DNA of 64,000 bases from Flavobacterium sp. N502536 (GTDB lineage Bacteria; Bacteroidota; Bacteroidia; Flavobacteriales; Flavobacteriaceae), in NCBI RefSeq assembly GCF_025947345.1, contig NZ_CP110011.1, forward strand, positions 2,914,001 through 2,978,000, in the 5' to 3' direction. Within the stretch, counting starts at the first letter, position 1. The number at the start of each line of letters is the position of its first letter. The translations under genes and the position numbers were made by a program. Positions 54,779 through 62,867 of this stretch are shown in pieces. The notes under the pieces are model-generated. The model made no database searches, was not told the DNA's origin, and saw nothing but the letters and a program-made list of their open reading frames with translations.

Positions 54779-55902
54779 GATAATATAACAAGATCAACAT
54801 TTGATAAAGACAGACTATTCAATAGACGTCTGAAAATTGTTGTAGACAAAATTACTTTAAATAAATTTAAATGTGGTTTCCCAATACATACAGTTGTAAT
54901 GTGCTTTTCTTCGACCGTCATTAAAATGGCGTCGGCAATATTTTTGTTTTCTGTTTTAATCACTTCGGCACCCAGCTGAACAGCCAGTTTAAAATTATTA
55001 ATCAAATGTCGTTGTTTGTCCAATGCAATTTTGGTACTGCTTTCTTTCGGAGTTTCTACATACAAAACATACCAGGATCCGTTATAATAACTTGCCAGAC
55101 GTGCCGCTTTTCTGATTACAATTTTTGCTGTTTTGTCGTTGCTGCTAATGCAGGCCAGTAATTTTTCGTGTCTTAATGCATGCAGCTGGGGTACTTCGTT
55201 TTCTACTTTTCGAACTACCTGGCTGGCAACTTCTTTCAAAGCCAATTCACGCAATTGTAAAATTTGTTCTGATTTGAAAAAATTAGACAAAGCAGTCTGA
55301 ATCTTATCTGCCGTATAAATTTTTCCTTCTTTTAAACGTGCAATCAAATCTTCAGAGGTCAAATCGATGTTTACGACTTCATCGGCCAGTCGTAAAACAT
55401 TATCGGGAATACGTTCCTGAACATCAATACTTGTGATGCGTTTAACGTCTTCATTTAAACTTTCGATATGCTGAATATTCACTGCCGATATCACATTGAT
55501 TCCGGCTTCCAGAATTTCCAGAACATCCTGCCAGCGTTTTTCGTTTTTGCTTCCTTCAACGTTGGTGTGTGCGAGTTCATCGACAATGACAACTTCGGGT
55601 CTAAGGTTGATTATCGCCTGTACGTCGAGTTCTTCGAGCTCTTTCCCTTTATAGAAAATGGTTCGCCGTGGAATCACAGGCAAACCAGATAAAAGCTCAT
55701 GCGTTTCTTTTCGCATGTGCGTTTCGATGTAACCAATTTTTACATCAATTCCGTTTTTTAATAACGAATGTGCTTCCTGCAGCATCCGGTAGGTTTTACC
55801 CACACCGGCACTCATCCCAATGTAGATTTTAAACTTTCCCTTTCGTGATTTCTGAATTAAATCGAGAAAGTGCTGTGCATTATTTTCTTTTTCTTCTTTC
55901 AT
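54775..55902 (-). CDS. kdpD: KdpD sensory protein lacking the kinase
   Basis: The 375-residue protein equals the N-terminal cytoplasmic part of KdpD: the KdpD domain with Walker A GMSAGVGKT (residues 29-37) and VIVDELAHTNVEGSKNEKRW, then a universal-stress-protein domain with ACISSNDKTAKIVIRKAARL. It stops there with no membrane helices, HisKA or HATPase. It is not a frameshift remnant: the stop is clean and the next gene is a complete, different type of kinase. In E. coli this part senses ATP, K+ and c-di-AMP and stimulates the kinase, so it probably works in trans with the kinase encoded downstream. Confidence 0.93.
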   Translation of the reverse strand: MKEEKENNAQHFLDLIQKSRKGKFKIYIGMSAGVGKTYRMLQEAHSLLKNGIDVKIGYIETHMRKETHELLSGLPVIPRRTIFYKGKELEELDVQAIINLRPEVVIVDELAHTNVEGSKNEKRWQDVLEILEAGINVISAVNIQHIESLNEDVKRITSIDVQERIPDNVLRLADEVVNIDLTSEDLIARLKEGKIYTADKIQTALSNFFKSEQILQLRELALKEVASQVVRKVENEVPQLHALRHEKLLACISSNDKTAKIVIRKAARLASYYNGSWYVLYVETPKESSTKIALDKQRHLINNFKLAVQLGAEVIKTENKNIADAILMTVEEKHITTVCIGKPHLNLFKVILSTTIFRRLLNSLSLSNVDLVILS

Positions 55903-55941
55903 AATTTTGCCGCTAAGGCGCTAAGACACAAAGTTTTTTTT

Positions 55942-56093
55942 AGCCACAGATTGCACAGATTCGAAGGATTATTGAATGGCTTTGTGTAGATTTATTTGCC
56001 ACGAATTCACGAATTGTATTGATGTTATTTATAAATAAAAATTCGTGAATTCGTGGCGAAAAATATCCTTTTAATCTGTGTAATCTGTGGCTG
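55942..56093. repeat. Nested inverted repeat, GCCACAGATT / GCCACGAATT type
   Basis: The outer arms (55942-55969 and 56064-56093) contain AGCCACAGATT and its complement plus an inner CACAGATT. The inner arms (55998-56015 and 56040-56057) are perfect 18-bp complements, GCCACGAATTCACGAATT. Transcribed, it makes one long stem with two arms. It lies between the porin and kdpD genes. Confidence 0.88.
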
Positions 56094-56100
56094 ATATTTT

Positions 56101-57177
56101 TTAAAAACTAATTGCCAGCGAAGTTGTTACAAATGTATTTGTACTCGTTGGAAGATTGTTTTTTGTAAATATTTCATCTTTACTGGAAAGATTTCTTGCT
56201 TCTAATCTAAACATTACATTATCAGTGACTAAGTAATCAAAGTTAGCTGAAAATCCGTAAGTTTTAAAACCATTTGGAGTTTGGGTTGCTATAATTACTC
56301 CTTTTTCATCACTATAATATTCGCCGCGGGCTGCAAGCTGAATTTTGTCAGTTGGTTTGTATTGCAAAATCAAAATCGGAGAAAACCAGGCATCATATTT
56401 AGCACTGTTTTTAGCCGATTGTTGTGTTCCAACATCAAAACCAGCCGTGATGTTTGTTTTATCGGTTACTTTAAATTGTCCGTAAAAATTATTAAAATAG
56501 CGCCATTTTTTGTCAATATCTGGTTGCTCATTTCCAACATAAGTGCTCCAGTTCAGTACCACTTTGTCTGATGGTTTGTAAGTAATCTGAGTTCCAAAAG
56601 CAGGAGTTTGATTGCCTTCTACTTTTTGGATGCGCTGCCAGCCATTCAAATACATTGCGGCTACATACCATGCTCCGGATTCAGAAGTATAACCAATTTT
56701 AACCCCCGTTTCATAATAAGGAGAGTTTTCAGCCAGAATACTTCGGGTCAGATTTTGACAATCTTTTCCGATAGCACTTTCAAAACCAAGATGTGATGGC
56801 ATAATTCCCGCATCAACCCATAAATTATGAGAAGAAGAAATCTTCACTCCCACATTGGCTTCATATACATTTTTTAATAAACCCTGCTCGGCAGCCAGGT
56901 TGTACTCGGCGTAAGTTCCGGCCATCAGCGCAAAATTTCCGCGAACATTGCCTTTGCTGTAGTTCACTTTTGCCAACCCTAAATTGATATTCATTTCATT
57001 ACTTTTATTGTAGTTGTAAATAAATCCCGGGCGGGTATGATTATCCGGTTTTCCAAAATCATAGCTGTAATAAACGTCTACGTATCCTGAAAATGTAAAC
57101 GGACTTTTTGATTCTTCCTGAGCGTGTAAATTGCTATAACCAAAAGCGATTAAAGCGGTAAGTATAATTTTTTTCAT
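56101..57177 (-). CDS. BBP2-family outer-membrane porin
   Basis: The 358-residue protein has a signal peptide (MKKIILTALIAFGYSNLHAQ) and alternating beta-strands ending in an aromatic/hydrophobic C-terminus (FVTTSLAISF) typical of beta-barrels. Family hallmarks include FTFSGYVDVYYSYDF near the N-terminus, GIMPSHLGFESAIGKD and NLTRSILAENSPYYETGVKI. These match the putative beta-barrel porin-2 (BBP2/OmpL-like) family. It sits between kdpC and kdpD on the same strand, so it is probably the outer-membrane entry for K+ or a co-regulated solute; that link is inferred from position. Confidence 0.88.
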   Translation of the reverse strand: MKKIILTALIAFGYSNLHAQEESKSPFTFSGYVDVYYSYDFGKPDNHTRPGFIYNYNKSNEMNINLGLAKVNYSKGNVRGNFALMAGTYAEYNLAAEQGLLKNVYEANVGVKISSSHNLWVDAGIMPSHLGFESAIGKDCQNLTRSILAENSPYYETGVKIGYTSESGAWYVAAMYLNGWQRIQKVEGNQTPAFGTQITYKPSDKVVLNWSTYVGNEQPDIDKKWRYFNNFYGQFKVTDKTNITAGFDVGTQQSAKNSAKYDAWFSPILILQYKPTDKIQLAARGEYYSDEKGVIIATQTPNGFKTYGFSANFDYLVTDNVMFRLEARNLSSKDEIFTKNNLPTSTNTFVTTSLAISF

Positions 57178-57242
57178 TTTGTGGTATTCAATTATTTATT
57201 TAGTAGATTTTTTTAGGAGCTAATCCCGCTATCCGTTTCAAT

Positions 57243-57272
57243 CTTTTGTGTCCGCCGCGGCGGACACAAAAG
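57243..57272. repeat. Perfect 30-bp GC-rich palindrome
   Basis: The left half CTTTTGTGTCCGCCG is exactly mirrored by CGGCGGACACAAAAG with no loop. Its core is far more GC-rich than its surroundings. The flanks AATCCCGCTATCCG and ATCGGGGCTAGATT are partly complementary too. It lies between kdpC and the porin. Confidence 0.92.
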
Positions 57273-57339
57273 GATTTCCACTACTATCGGGGCTAGATTA
57301 TTCGGGGCAAAAAGGGGGATTATATCGATTTTATATCCT

Positions 57340-57360
57340 AACAGGTTTCCAAAACCTGTT
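57340..57360. repeat. Short hairpin AACAGGTTT/AAACCTGTT
   Basis: Nine-base arms are perfectly complementary with a 3-nt loop, 68 bp beyond the 30-bp palindrome and 47 bp past the kdpC stop. Confidence 0.75.
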
Positions 57361-57406
57361 CAAAGAAAAAACCTTAGCACCTTAGTATCTCAGTACCTCA
57401 GAGCCT

Positions 57407-57958
57407 CTATTTCAATTGATCAAGGGCAATATTCAGTTCCAGTACATTAACTGTTTCCGGACCTACAACAGCAGTATTGATTTTAGATTCTACCAAAGTT
57501 TTTACTTTAGCCTCGTCTAATTTTCTTTCTTTGGCAATTCGTTTCACCTGAATCAAAGCGCCTTGCGGTGAAATATTCGGATCTAAACCGCTTCCTGAAG
57601 CTGTAACCATATCTGCAGGAATCTCTGCTTTTTTCAAATACGGATGAACGATTAAAAACGTATCGACTCTTTTTTGAACCAAAGCCAGGTATTCGGCATT
57701 ACTTGGTCCTTTGTTGCTTCCGGCACTTCCGGCAGCATTATAATCTACAGCCGAAGGTCGTCCCCAGAAGTAATTGGACTTATCGAATTTCTGACCAATT
57801 TTTTGGTATCCTACCACTTTTCCCTTAACCAAAATCGTTTCTCCTTTTCCTTGATTAGGAGCAAATTGTGCAATTCCATAGATTGCAAGAGGATAAATAA
57901 CTGCAAACAGAATTACGGTTAGCAGCGTAAGCTTGAATAGTGAAAATATATTTTTCAT
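57407..57958 (-). CDS. kdpC: Potassium-transporting ATPase subunit C
   Basis: The 183-residue protein has one N-terminal membrane helix (LFKLTLLTVILFAVIYPLAI) and the KdpC periplasmic domain with FDKSNYFWGRPSAVDYNAAG, ASGSGLDPNISPQGALIQVK and RIAKERKLDEAKVKTLVE. KdpC completes the KdpFABC complex and raises K+ affinity. It lies 96 bp after kdpB, a gap holding a CTAAG-type inverted repeat rather than a promoter. Confidence 0.97.
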   Translation of the reverse strand: MKNIFSLFKLTLLTVILFAVIYPLAIYGIAQFAPNQGKGETILVKGKVVGYQKIGQKFDKSNYFWGRPSAVDYNAAGSAGSNKGPSNAEYLALVQKRVDTFLIVHPYLKKAEIPADMVTASGSGLDPNISPQGALIQVKRIAKERKLDEAKVKTLVESKINTAVVGPETVNVLELNIALDQLK

Positions 57959-57971
57959 TTTATTTTTATTT

Positions 57972-58051
57972 TTGAGGTTCTGAGTTGCTAAGTTTCTAAG
58001 CTGCTAAGGAAAAAACTTAGAACCTTAGCAACTTAGTTTCTTAGTAACTTT
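57972..58051. repeat. Inverted iterated-word repeat (TTGCTAAG family)
   Basis: GTTGCTAAGTTTCTAAG near 57982-57998 pairs with CTTAGAACCTTAGCAAC near 58016-58032. Further CTTAG words follow. Related words, CCTTAGCACCTTAG, occur at 57369, downstream of kdpC. Confidence 0.75.
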
Positions 58052-58054
58052 TAT

Positions 58055-60088
58055 TTACATGAAGAGAGCAACAACTAAATCAATTAACTTAATTCCGACA
58101 AAAGGGACAAGTAATCCGCCTAAACCATAAATCAACAGGTTTCTTTTTAAGATGGCACTTGCTCCGATTGGTTTGTAATCGACACCTCTTAATGCCAGAG
58201 GAATTAGTATCGGAATAATTACTGCATTAAAAATTACGGCCGATAAAATGGCGCTTTCCGGACTGTGCAGACGCATGATGTTTAAACCTTCCAAAGCTGG
58301 AATTGCCGTGATGAAAAGGGCAGGAACGATCGCAAAATACTTCGCTACGTCATTGGCAATGGAGAAAGTAGTCAGCGTACCACGAGTCATTAATAATTGT
58401 TTCCCAATTTCGATGATCTCAATTAATTTTGTTGGATCATTGTCAAGGTCAACCATGTTTCCGGCTTCTTTGGCAGCCTGCGTTCCACTGTTCATGGCAA
58501 CACCTACGTTGGCTTGCGCAAGGGCAGGAGCGTCATTGGTTCCGTCACCCATCATGGCGACTAGTTTACCCAGATTCTGCTCGTTTTTGATGTAGTTCAT
58601 TTTATCCTCAGGCTTCGCTTCGGCAATAAAATCATCCACACCGGCAGCTTCAGCGATAAACTTCGCCGTAAGCGGATTATCTCCGGTCACCATTACCGTT
58701 TTAACTCCCATTTTTCTCAAACGGTCAAAACGTTCTTTCATTCCCGTTTTAATAATATCCTGCAATTCGATAACCCCCTGAACCTGATTGTCTTTAATAA
58801 CCACCAGCGGTGTTCCTCCTTTAGACGAAATATCAATTACCTTTTGAGCAATATCTTCAGGGAAAGAGTTTCCGGCTTGAAGGGCGATATTTTTTGCGGC
58901 ATCCTGAGCTCCTTTTCTAATATTGGTACCGTCTTTTAAAACAACTCCGGAAGTCCTGGTTTCTGCGGTAAACTTAATTAAAGTAGCACCTTCAATAGAT
59001 AATTTATTGGCAAGTTCGGCTCCAGCCAATTCCACGATACTTTTTCCTTCCGGAGTGTCATCTGCCAATGAACTTAGCACGGCAGATTTTATAAAATCTT
59101 CTTCTGAAACACCTTTAGCAGGATAAAAATTCGTTGCTTTTCTGTTTCCAATTGTGATGGTTCCGGTTTTATCCAAAAGTAAAACGTCAATGTCTCCGGC
59201 AGTTTCAACTGCTTTTCCGGATTTTGTAATAACATTGGCACGTAAAGCTCTGTCCATTCCCGCGATTCCGATTGCAGAAAGTAAACCTCCAATGGTAGTT
59301 GGAATTAAACAAACAAACAAAGCGATGAAAGCCGCAATCGTGATGGGTGCATTTGCATAGTCGGCAAACGGTTTTAGCGTAACGCACACAATCACGAAAA
59401 TTAAAGTAAATGCGGCTAATAAGATGGTTAATGCAATTTCGTTTGGTGTTTTCTGACGGCTTGCACCTTCTACCAAAGCAATCATTTTGTCCAAAAAGCT
59501 TTCGCCTGGTTCCGACGTTACAATTACTTTTATTTTGTCTGACAATACTTTTGTACCACCAGTTACAGATGATTTATCACCACCGGCTTCCCGAATTACA
59601 GGAGCACTTTCTCCTGTAATGGCACTTTCGTCTATAGTAGCCAATCCTTCGATAATTTCACCATCAGTAGCAATTAAATCACCTGCTTCGCAAATGAAGA
59701 TGTCTCCTTTTTTCAATTCAGAAGAGCTGATGTTTTTGATTTCTCCGTTAGATAAAATCTGTCTGGCCGGAGTTTCTTCCCTTGTTTTTCTTAAACTGTC
59801 GGCCTGTGCTTTTCCTCTGGCTTCGGCAATGGCTTCGGCAAAATTGGCAAACAAAAGTGTGGCCAGTAAGATTAAAAATACAATTAGGTTGTAAATAAAA
59901 CTACCCTGATCCTGAGCTCCCATTAAGATGGAAACACAAACAGCAAACATAATGGCAGTTCCTATTTCTACAGTAAACATTACCGGATTTTTGATCATCA
60001 TTTTTGGATTAAGCTTTACAAAAGATTGCACTAAAGCTTCTTTTACCTGCTTACTTTCAAATAATGATGTGGATTTATTATGAGTCAT
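58055..60088 (-). CDS. kdpB: Potassium-transporting ATPase subunit B
   Basis: The 677-residue P-type ATPase has the phosphorylation motif DKTGTIT, the actuator TGES ([10 protein letters not shown]) with the E that dephosphorylates, the hinge [10 protein letters not shown] and a nucleotide-binding domain with KGAQDAA. The layout of membrane helices is that of type IA Kdp pumps. KdpB hydrolyses ATP to drive K+ through KdpA. It starts 200 bp downstream of kdpA; the gap has an inverted repeat that could adjust subunit stoichiometry. Confidence 0.98.
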   Translation of the reverse strand: MTHNKSTSLFESKQVKEALVQSFVKLNPKMMIKNPVMFTVEIGTAIMFAVCVSILMGAQDQGSFIYNLIVFLILLATLLFANFAEAIAEARGKAQADSLRKTREETPARQILSNGEIKNISSSELKKGDIFICEAGDLIATDGEIIEGLATIDESAITGESAPVIREAGGDKSSVTGGTKVLSDKIKVIVTSEPGESFLDKMIALVEGASRQKTPNEIALTILLAAFTLIFVIVCVTLKPFADYANAPITIAAFIALFVCLIPTTIGGLLSAIGIAGMDRALRANVITKSGKAVETAGDIDVLLLDKTGTITIGNRKATNFYPAKGVSEEDFIKSAVLSSLADDTPEGKSIVELAGAELANKLSIEGATLIKFTAETRTSGVVLKDGTNIRKGAQDAAKNIALQAGNSFPEDIAQKVIDISSKGGTPLVVIKDNQVQGVIELQDIIKTGMKERFDRLRKMGVKTVMVTGDNPLTAKFIAEAAGVDDFIAEAKPEDKMNYIKNEQNLGKLVAMMGDGTNDAPALAQANVGVAMNSGTQAAKEAGNMVDLDNDPTKLIEIIEIGKQLLMTRGTLTTFSIANDVAKYFAIVPALFITAIPALEGLNIMRLHSPESAILSAVIFNAVIIPILIPLALRGVDYKPIGASAILKRNLLIYGLGGLLVPFVGIKLIDLVVALFM

Positions 60089-60121
60089 TTTTCTTTATAT
60101 TATTTATTAGTTGACTGTTTC

Positions 60122-60262
60122 TTTTAACACATAGAAACATAGATTCTTTCTTTTGAGATTAAGGACGTTTTACTTTCATACATTCACATAGCTATGTGAA
60201 AAAATGTGTTTTCTTTAATTTTCTTTTGAATTCATTTTATCTATGTTTCTATGTGTTTAAAA
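60122..60262. repeat. Inverted repeat, ACACATAG family, with inner palindrome
   Basis: TTTTAACACATAGAAACATA at 60122-60141 is mirrored by TATGTTTCTATGTGTTTAAAA ending at 60262 (21 bases shown in part). Between them lies the 18-bp perfect palindrome TTCACATAGCTATGTGAA (60183-60200). The arms resemble those at 46.05-46.14 kb. Confidence 0.8.
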
Positions 60263-60288
60263 AACATCGTTTAGCATTGAGAAACGAA

Positions 60289-62010
60289 TTATTTTAGTGT
60301 GAAATATTCCGCTAAAGGTCCAAGTGCCAACGCCGGGAAGAATGATAAAGCAGCGATAATTGCGATTACGGCAAAAACCATTATTCCAAAAATTGTAGTA
60401 TCCGTTTTTAAAGTTCCTGCACTTTCCGGGATGTATTTTTTACCTGCCAGTAAACCTGCGATAGCCAATGGTCCAACGATTGGAATGAAACGGCTTAACA
60501 ATAAAACAATTCCTGTAGTGATATTCCAGAACGGATTGTTATCTCCCAAACCTTCAAAACCTGAACCATTGTTGGCAGCACTTGAAGTATATTCGTATAA
60601 CATTTCTGAGAATCCGTGATGTCCCGGATTGTTGAGCCAGCCTGTTGCGTTTCCGCTAAACCACCATCCCATTGCAGTATCATTTGCTGCAAAATAAGAG
60701 GCTAAAGCTGTTCCTGATAATATTAATAAAGGATGAAGAATTGCAATGAAAGCAGCAATCTTAACTTCCCGGGCTTCAATTTTCTTTCCTAAAAATTCAG
60801 GAGTCCGTCCTACCATTAATCCGGAAATAAATACTGCCAGAATAATGAAGACATAAAAGTTCAGAATACCAACACCGCAACCGCCATAAAAGGCATTCAC
60901 CATCATGGCAAGTAATTCCATTGCTCCTGATACCGGCATCGAACTGTCATGCATACTATTTACAGAACCTGTAGAGATTACGGTTGTGGCAATACTCCAG
61001 AAACCTGAAATGGCTGGCCCTAAACGAACCTCTTTTCCTTCCATTGCTCCGGTTGTCTGAGCGATTCCCATTTTTTCTATAGCAGGATTTCCGTTGATTT
61101 CACTCATTACCGTCGGGATAACCAGTAACAGGAATCCAACCGTCATAACACCAAAAATGACATAAGATAATTTTCTTTTTTTCAAATAAAAACCTAAGGC
61201 AAAAATCATGGCAAACGGAACAATTAATTGTGCCCATAACTCCACCGCATTACTAAAATAGGTTGGGTTTTCTAACGGATGCGCTGAATTGGCTCCAAAA
61301 AAACCACCACCATTGGTACCGATATGCTTGATGGCAATAAAGGCTGCGGCAGGTCCGCGGGAAACTTCTACGTGATCACCTTGTAAAGTTGTAATCGCGT
61401 CTTTCCCTTCAAACGTCATAGGAGTTCCGCTAAACAATAGAGCAACTGCTACAATAGCCGAAAGAGGCAATAAAATACGCGTACAACTTTTGATAAAATA
61501 ATTGTAAAAGTTACCCAGTTTTTCGGTTGTTCTTTCCTTCATTGCAGTGAAAACCATCGCAGCTGCGGCCAGTCCTACACCAGCAGAAACAAATTGAAGG
61601 AACATCAGGAACATTTGTGACAGATAAGAAACACCGCTTTCGCCCGAATAATGTTGTAAGTTACAATTCACAACAAATGAAATGGCAGTATTAAAAGCCA
61701 GATCCGGACTCATTGACGGGTTGTTATCGGGATTTAAAAACAGCGATCCCTGGAACAATAAAATGAAAAAGCAAAGAAAGAACCAAATCATATTAATACC
61801 TAAAAGTGCTTTTAAGTGTTGTTTCCAGTTCATTTCTTCAGTGGAATTGATACCGCTGATTTTAAAGATGAGTTTTTCAATTGGATTGAAAATCGGGTCA
61901 AAAAGTGTTTTGTCTCCTAAATAAACTTTAGCAACATATTTTCCTAAGGGAATGGCTAAAACTATCGTGAGGATAAAAATACCAATGACGCCTAATAATT
62001 CTGTATTCAT
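60289..62010 (-). CDS. kdpA: Potassium-transporting ATPase subunit A
   Basis: The ATG at 62010 (MNTELLGVIGIFILTIVLAI) gives 573 residues, close to the usual 557; the longer frame would run through the intergenic repeat. There are about 10 membrane helices with four selectivity-filter repeats of the MPM/KtrB type, e.g. FNTAISFVVNCNLQHY, KHIGTNGGGFFGANSAHP and STGSVNSMHDSSMP, plus ANNGSGFEGLGD. It is the K+-binding channel-like subunit. The kdpF micro-gene precedes it by 93 bp, a gap that carries a TGTGAAATG-family repeat. Confidence 0.97.
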   Translation of the reverse strand: MNTELLGVIGIFILTIVLAIPLGKYVAKVYLGDKTLFDPIFNPIEKLIFKISGINSTEEMNWKQHLKALLGINMIWFFLCFFILLFQGSLFLNPDNNPSMSPDLAFNTAISFVVNCNLQHYSGESGVSYLSQMFLMFLQFVSAGVGLAAAAMVFTAMKERTTEKLGNFYNYFIKSCTRILLPLSAIVAVALLFSGTPMTFEGKDAITTLQGDHVEVSRGPAAAFIAIKHIGTNGGGFFGANSAHPLENPTYFSNAVELWAQLIVPFAMIFALGFYLKKRKLSYVIFGVMTVGFLLLVIPTVMSEINGNPAIEKMGIAQTTGAMEGKEVRLGPAISGFWSIATTVISTGSVNSMHDSSMPVSGAMELLAMMVNAFYGGCGVGILNFYVFIILAVFISGLMVGRTPEFLGKKIEAREVKIAAFIAILHPLLILSGTALASYFAANDTAMGWWFSGNATGWLNNPGHHGFSEMLYEYTSSAANNGSGFEGLGDNNPFWNITTGIVLLLSRFIPIVGPLAIAGLLAGKKYIPESAGTLKTDTTIFGIMVFAVIAIIAALSFFPALALGPLAEYFTLK

Positions 62011-62028
62011 AATTTTTTTTAATTTTAG

Positions 62029-62101
62029 TGAAATGTCAGATGTGATTTGTAAAAGGAGATCGATGCATAACATCCAACATCTCACTTATAACTTGTAACA
62101 T
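62029..62101. repeat. Inverted iterated-word repeat (TGTGAAATG family)
   Basis: GTGAAATGTCAGATGTGA on the left is answered by AACATCCAACATCTCAC and TTGTAACATC on the right. It lies between kdpF and kdpA. Confidence 0.65.
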
Positions 62102-62103
62102 CA

Positions 62104-62181
62104 TTAAAATTTTTCGGGTTTAATTAATACATAAACCAAATAGCCAAAAACGGCAATCGAAACAATAAATAGTGCAGTCAT
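62104..62181 (-). CDS. kdpF: KdpF small membrane subunit
   Basis: A 25-codon frame, MTALFIVSIAVFGYL then VYVLIKPEKF without break, is the canonical KdpF: one hydrophobic helix ending in the family tail K-P-E-K-F. It stabilises the KdpABC complex. It lies between the 28-codon micro-gene (3-bp gap) and kdpA. It is far below usual gene-calling limits. Confidence 0.9.
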   Translation of the reverse strand: MTALFIVSIAVFGYLVYVLIKPEKF

Positions 62182-62184
62182 GAT

Positions 62185-62271
62185 TTAGATTTTTTCAAAA
62201 AATTCAACCGATTTAAAACAGATTGCAAAGAGTAGGGCGCCCAATGCGAGTAAAAGAAATGTGATTAACAT
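62185..62271 (-). CDS. 28-residue hydrophobic micro-protein upstream of kdpF
   Basis: The frame encodes a signal-less single-helix peptide beginning MLITFLLLALGALLFA and ending KSVEFFEKI. It has an intact start and stop and lies just 3 bp before kdpF in the same direction, so it would be translated from the kdp message. The helix (about residues 2-18) followed by a charged tail is like KdpF in size and topology but not in sequence. I do not recognise it; a second accessory subunit or a duplicated KdpF is possible. Conservation is untested. Confidence 0.6.
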   Translation of the reverse strand: MLITFLLLALGALLFAICFKSVEFFEKI

Positions 62272-62332
62272 AGATTATAGATTATTAGATTGTTGGATTA
62301 TTATATTGGAGACAGTCAACCGATCAGGCACT

Positions 62333-62614
62333 TTATACGCCTGAGGTATTAACTTGTCGGATATATTCTGCTTTAAGCGTTTGTGGAAAAAGATGTGAGA
62401 TATTACAGTGACGCATTTCCATAAAAGAAGAAACCGAAAAAACATACACATTCGAAATGGCGTTTTTAGTTTCGATACTTCCGTTGATGAATAGGCGTTC
62501 AGCAAGTGCCAGGCATTTTTTTGCGCGAACAATATTGCCGGATATTATTGATTTTTTAGTTATCTCAGCAAAGCGATCAGCTTGTTTGTAGATTGAAGTG
62601 ACTTGATTTTTCAT
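62333..62614 (-). CDS. Small conserved protein at the head of the kdp operon
   Basis: The ATG at 62614 (MKNQVTSIYKQADRFAEITK) gives 93 residues; a nine-residue upstream extension is less likely. It is a soluble, mostly helical protein with TPR-like text: SGNIVRAKKCLALAERLFIN, then ETKNAISNVYVFSVSSFMEM and a final NTSGV. I recall similar small proteins (annotated DUF7674 in recent databases) at kdp loci of Bacteroidetes, but do not know a function. It is 61 bp upstream of the 28-codon micro-gene and is probably the first gene of the kdp transcript. Confidence 0.7.
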   Translation of the reverse strand: MKNQVTSIYKQADRFAEITKKSIISGNIVRAKKCLALAERLFINGSIETKNAISNVYVFSVSSFMEMRHCNISHLFPQTLKAEYIRQVNTSGV

Positions 62615-62731
62615 GAGAATGAATTTTTGTGTTCTTCCCACTTATGCCAAAAGTTAGACCTAAATTATGAAATAACAGCTAAGGTGTTGCTGGTAAATGA
62701 ATTATGCTTTTGTGCCAAAAATCAGGTATAA

Positions 62732-62759
62732 AAAAAGCCTATCATAATGATAAGCTTTT
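62732..62759 (-). terminator. Terminator of the NtrC-type regulator gene
   Basis: On the - strand AAAAGCTTATCA pairs with TGATAGGCTTTT around TTA, with one mismatch, followed by T7. It insulates the kdp promoter region from the regulator gene. Confidence 0.85.
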
Positions 62760-62784
62760 ATTGAAATGATAAGGTGATTTGGTA

Positions 62785-62867
62785 TTTGTAAGATGTGAAA
62801 TGTGATTTGTAAAATGTAGTGTGAAATGAAATCGTATTCACAACTAACATCTCACATTGTCACATTA
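62785..62867. repeat. Inverted iterated-word repeat (TGTGAAATG family)
   Basis: AGATGTGAAATGTGATTTGT and AAAATGTAGTGTGAAATG on the left are met by ACTAACATCTCACATTGTC and CACATT on the right. It ends at the regulator stop codon. Confidence 0.78.

Noticed and set aside
54775..55902. Frameshifted full-length KdpD
   Set aside because: The frame ends cleanly after the USP domain, with no KdpD membrane or kinase fragments in other frames. The downstream kinase has HAMP and PAS domains that KdpD's kinase half lacks.
58248..58595. 115-codon + strand frame inside kdpB
   Set aside because: It is the antisense shadow of a conserved P-type ATPase region.
59487..59894. 135-codon + strand frame inside kdpB
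   Set aside because: Antisense to the actuator domain of KdpB; its hydrophobic stretches mirror the membrane helices.
62615..62730. Sigma-54 promoter for kdp
   Set aside because: TGGCAC is followed by GC only 7 bases after the GG rather than 10, so the -24/-12 spacing is wrong; kept only as a low-interest observation.
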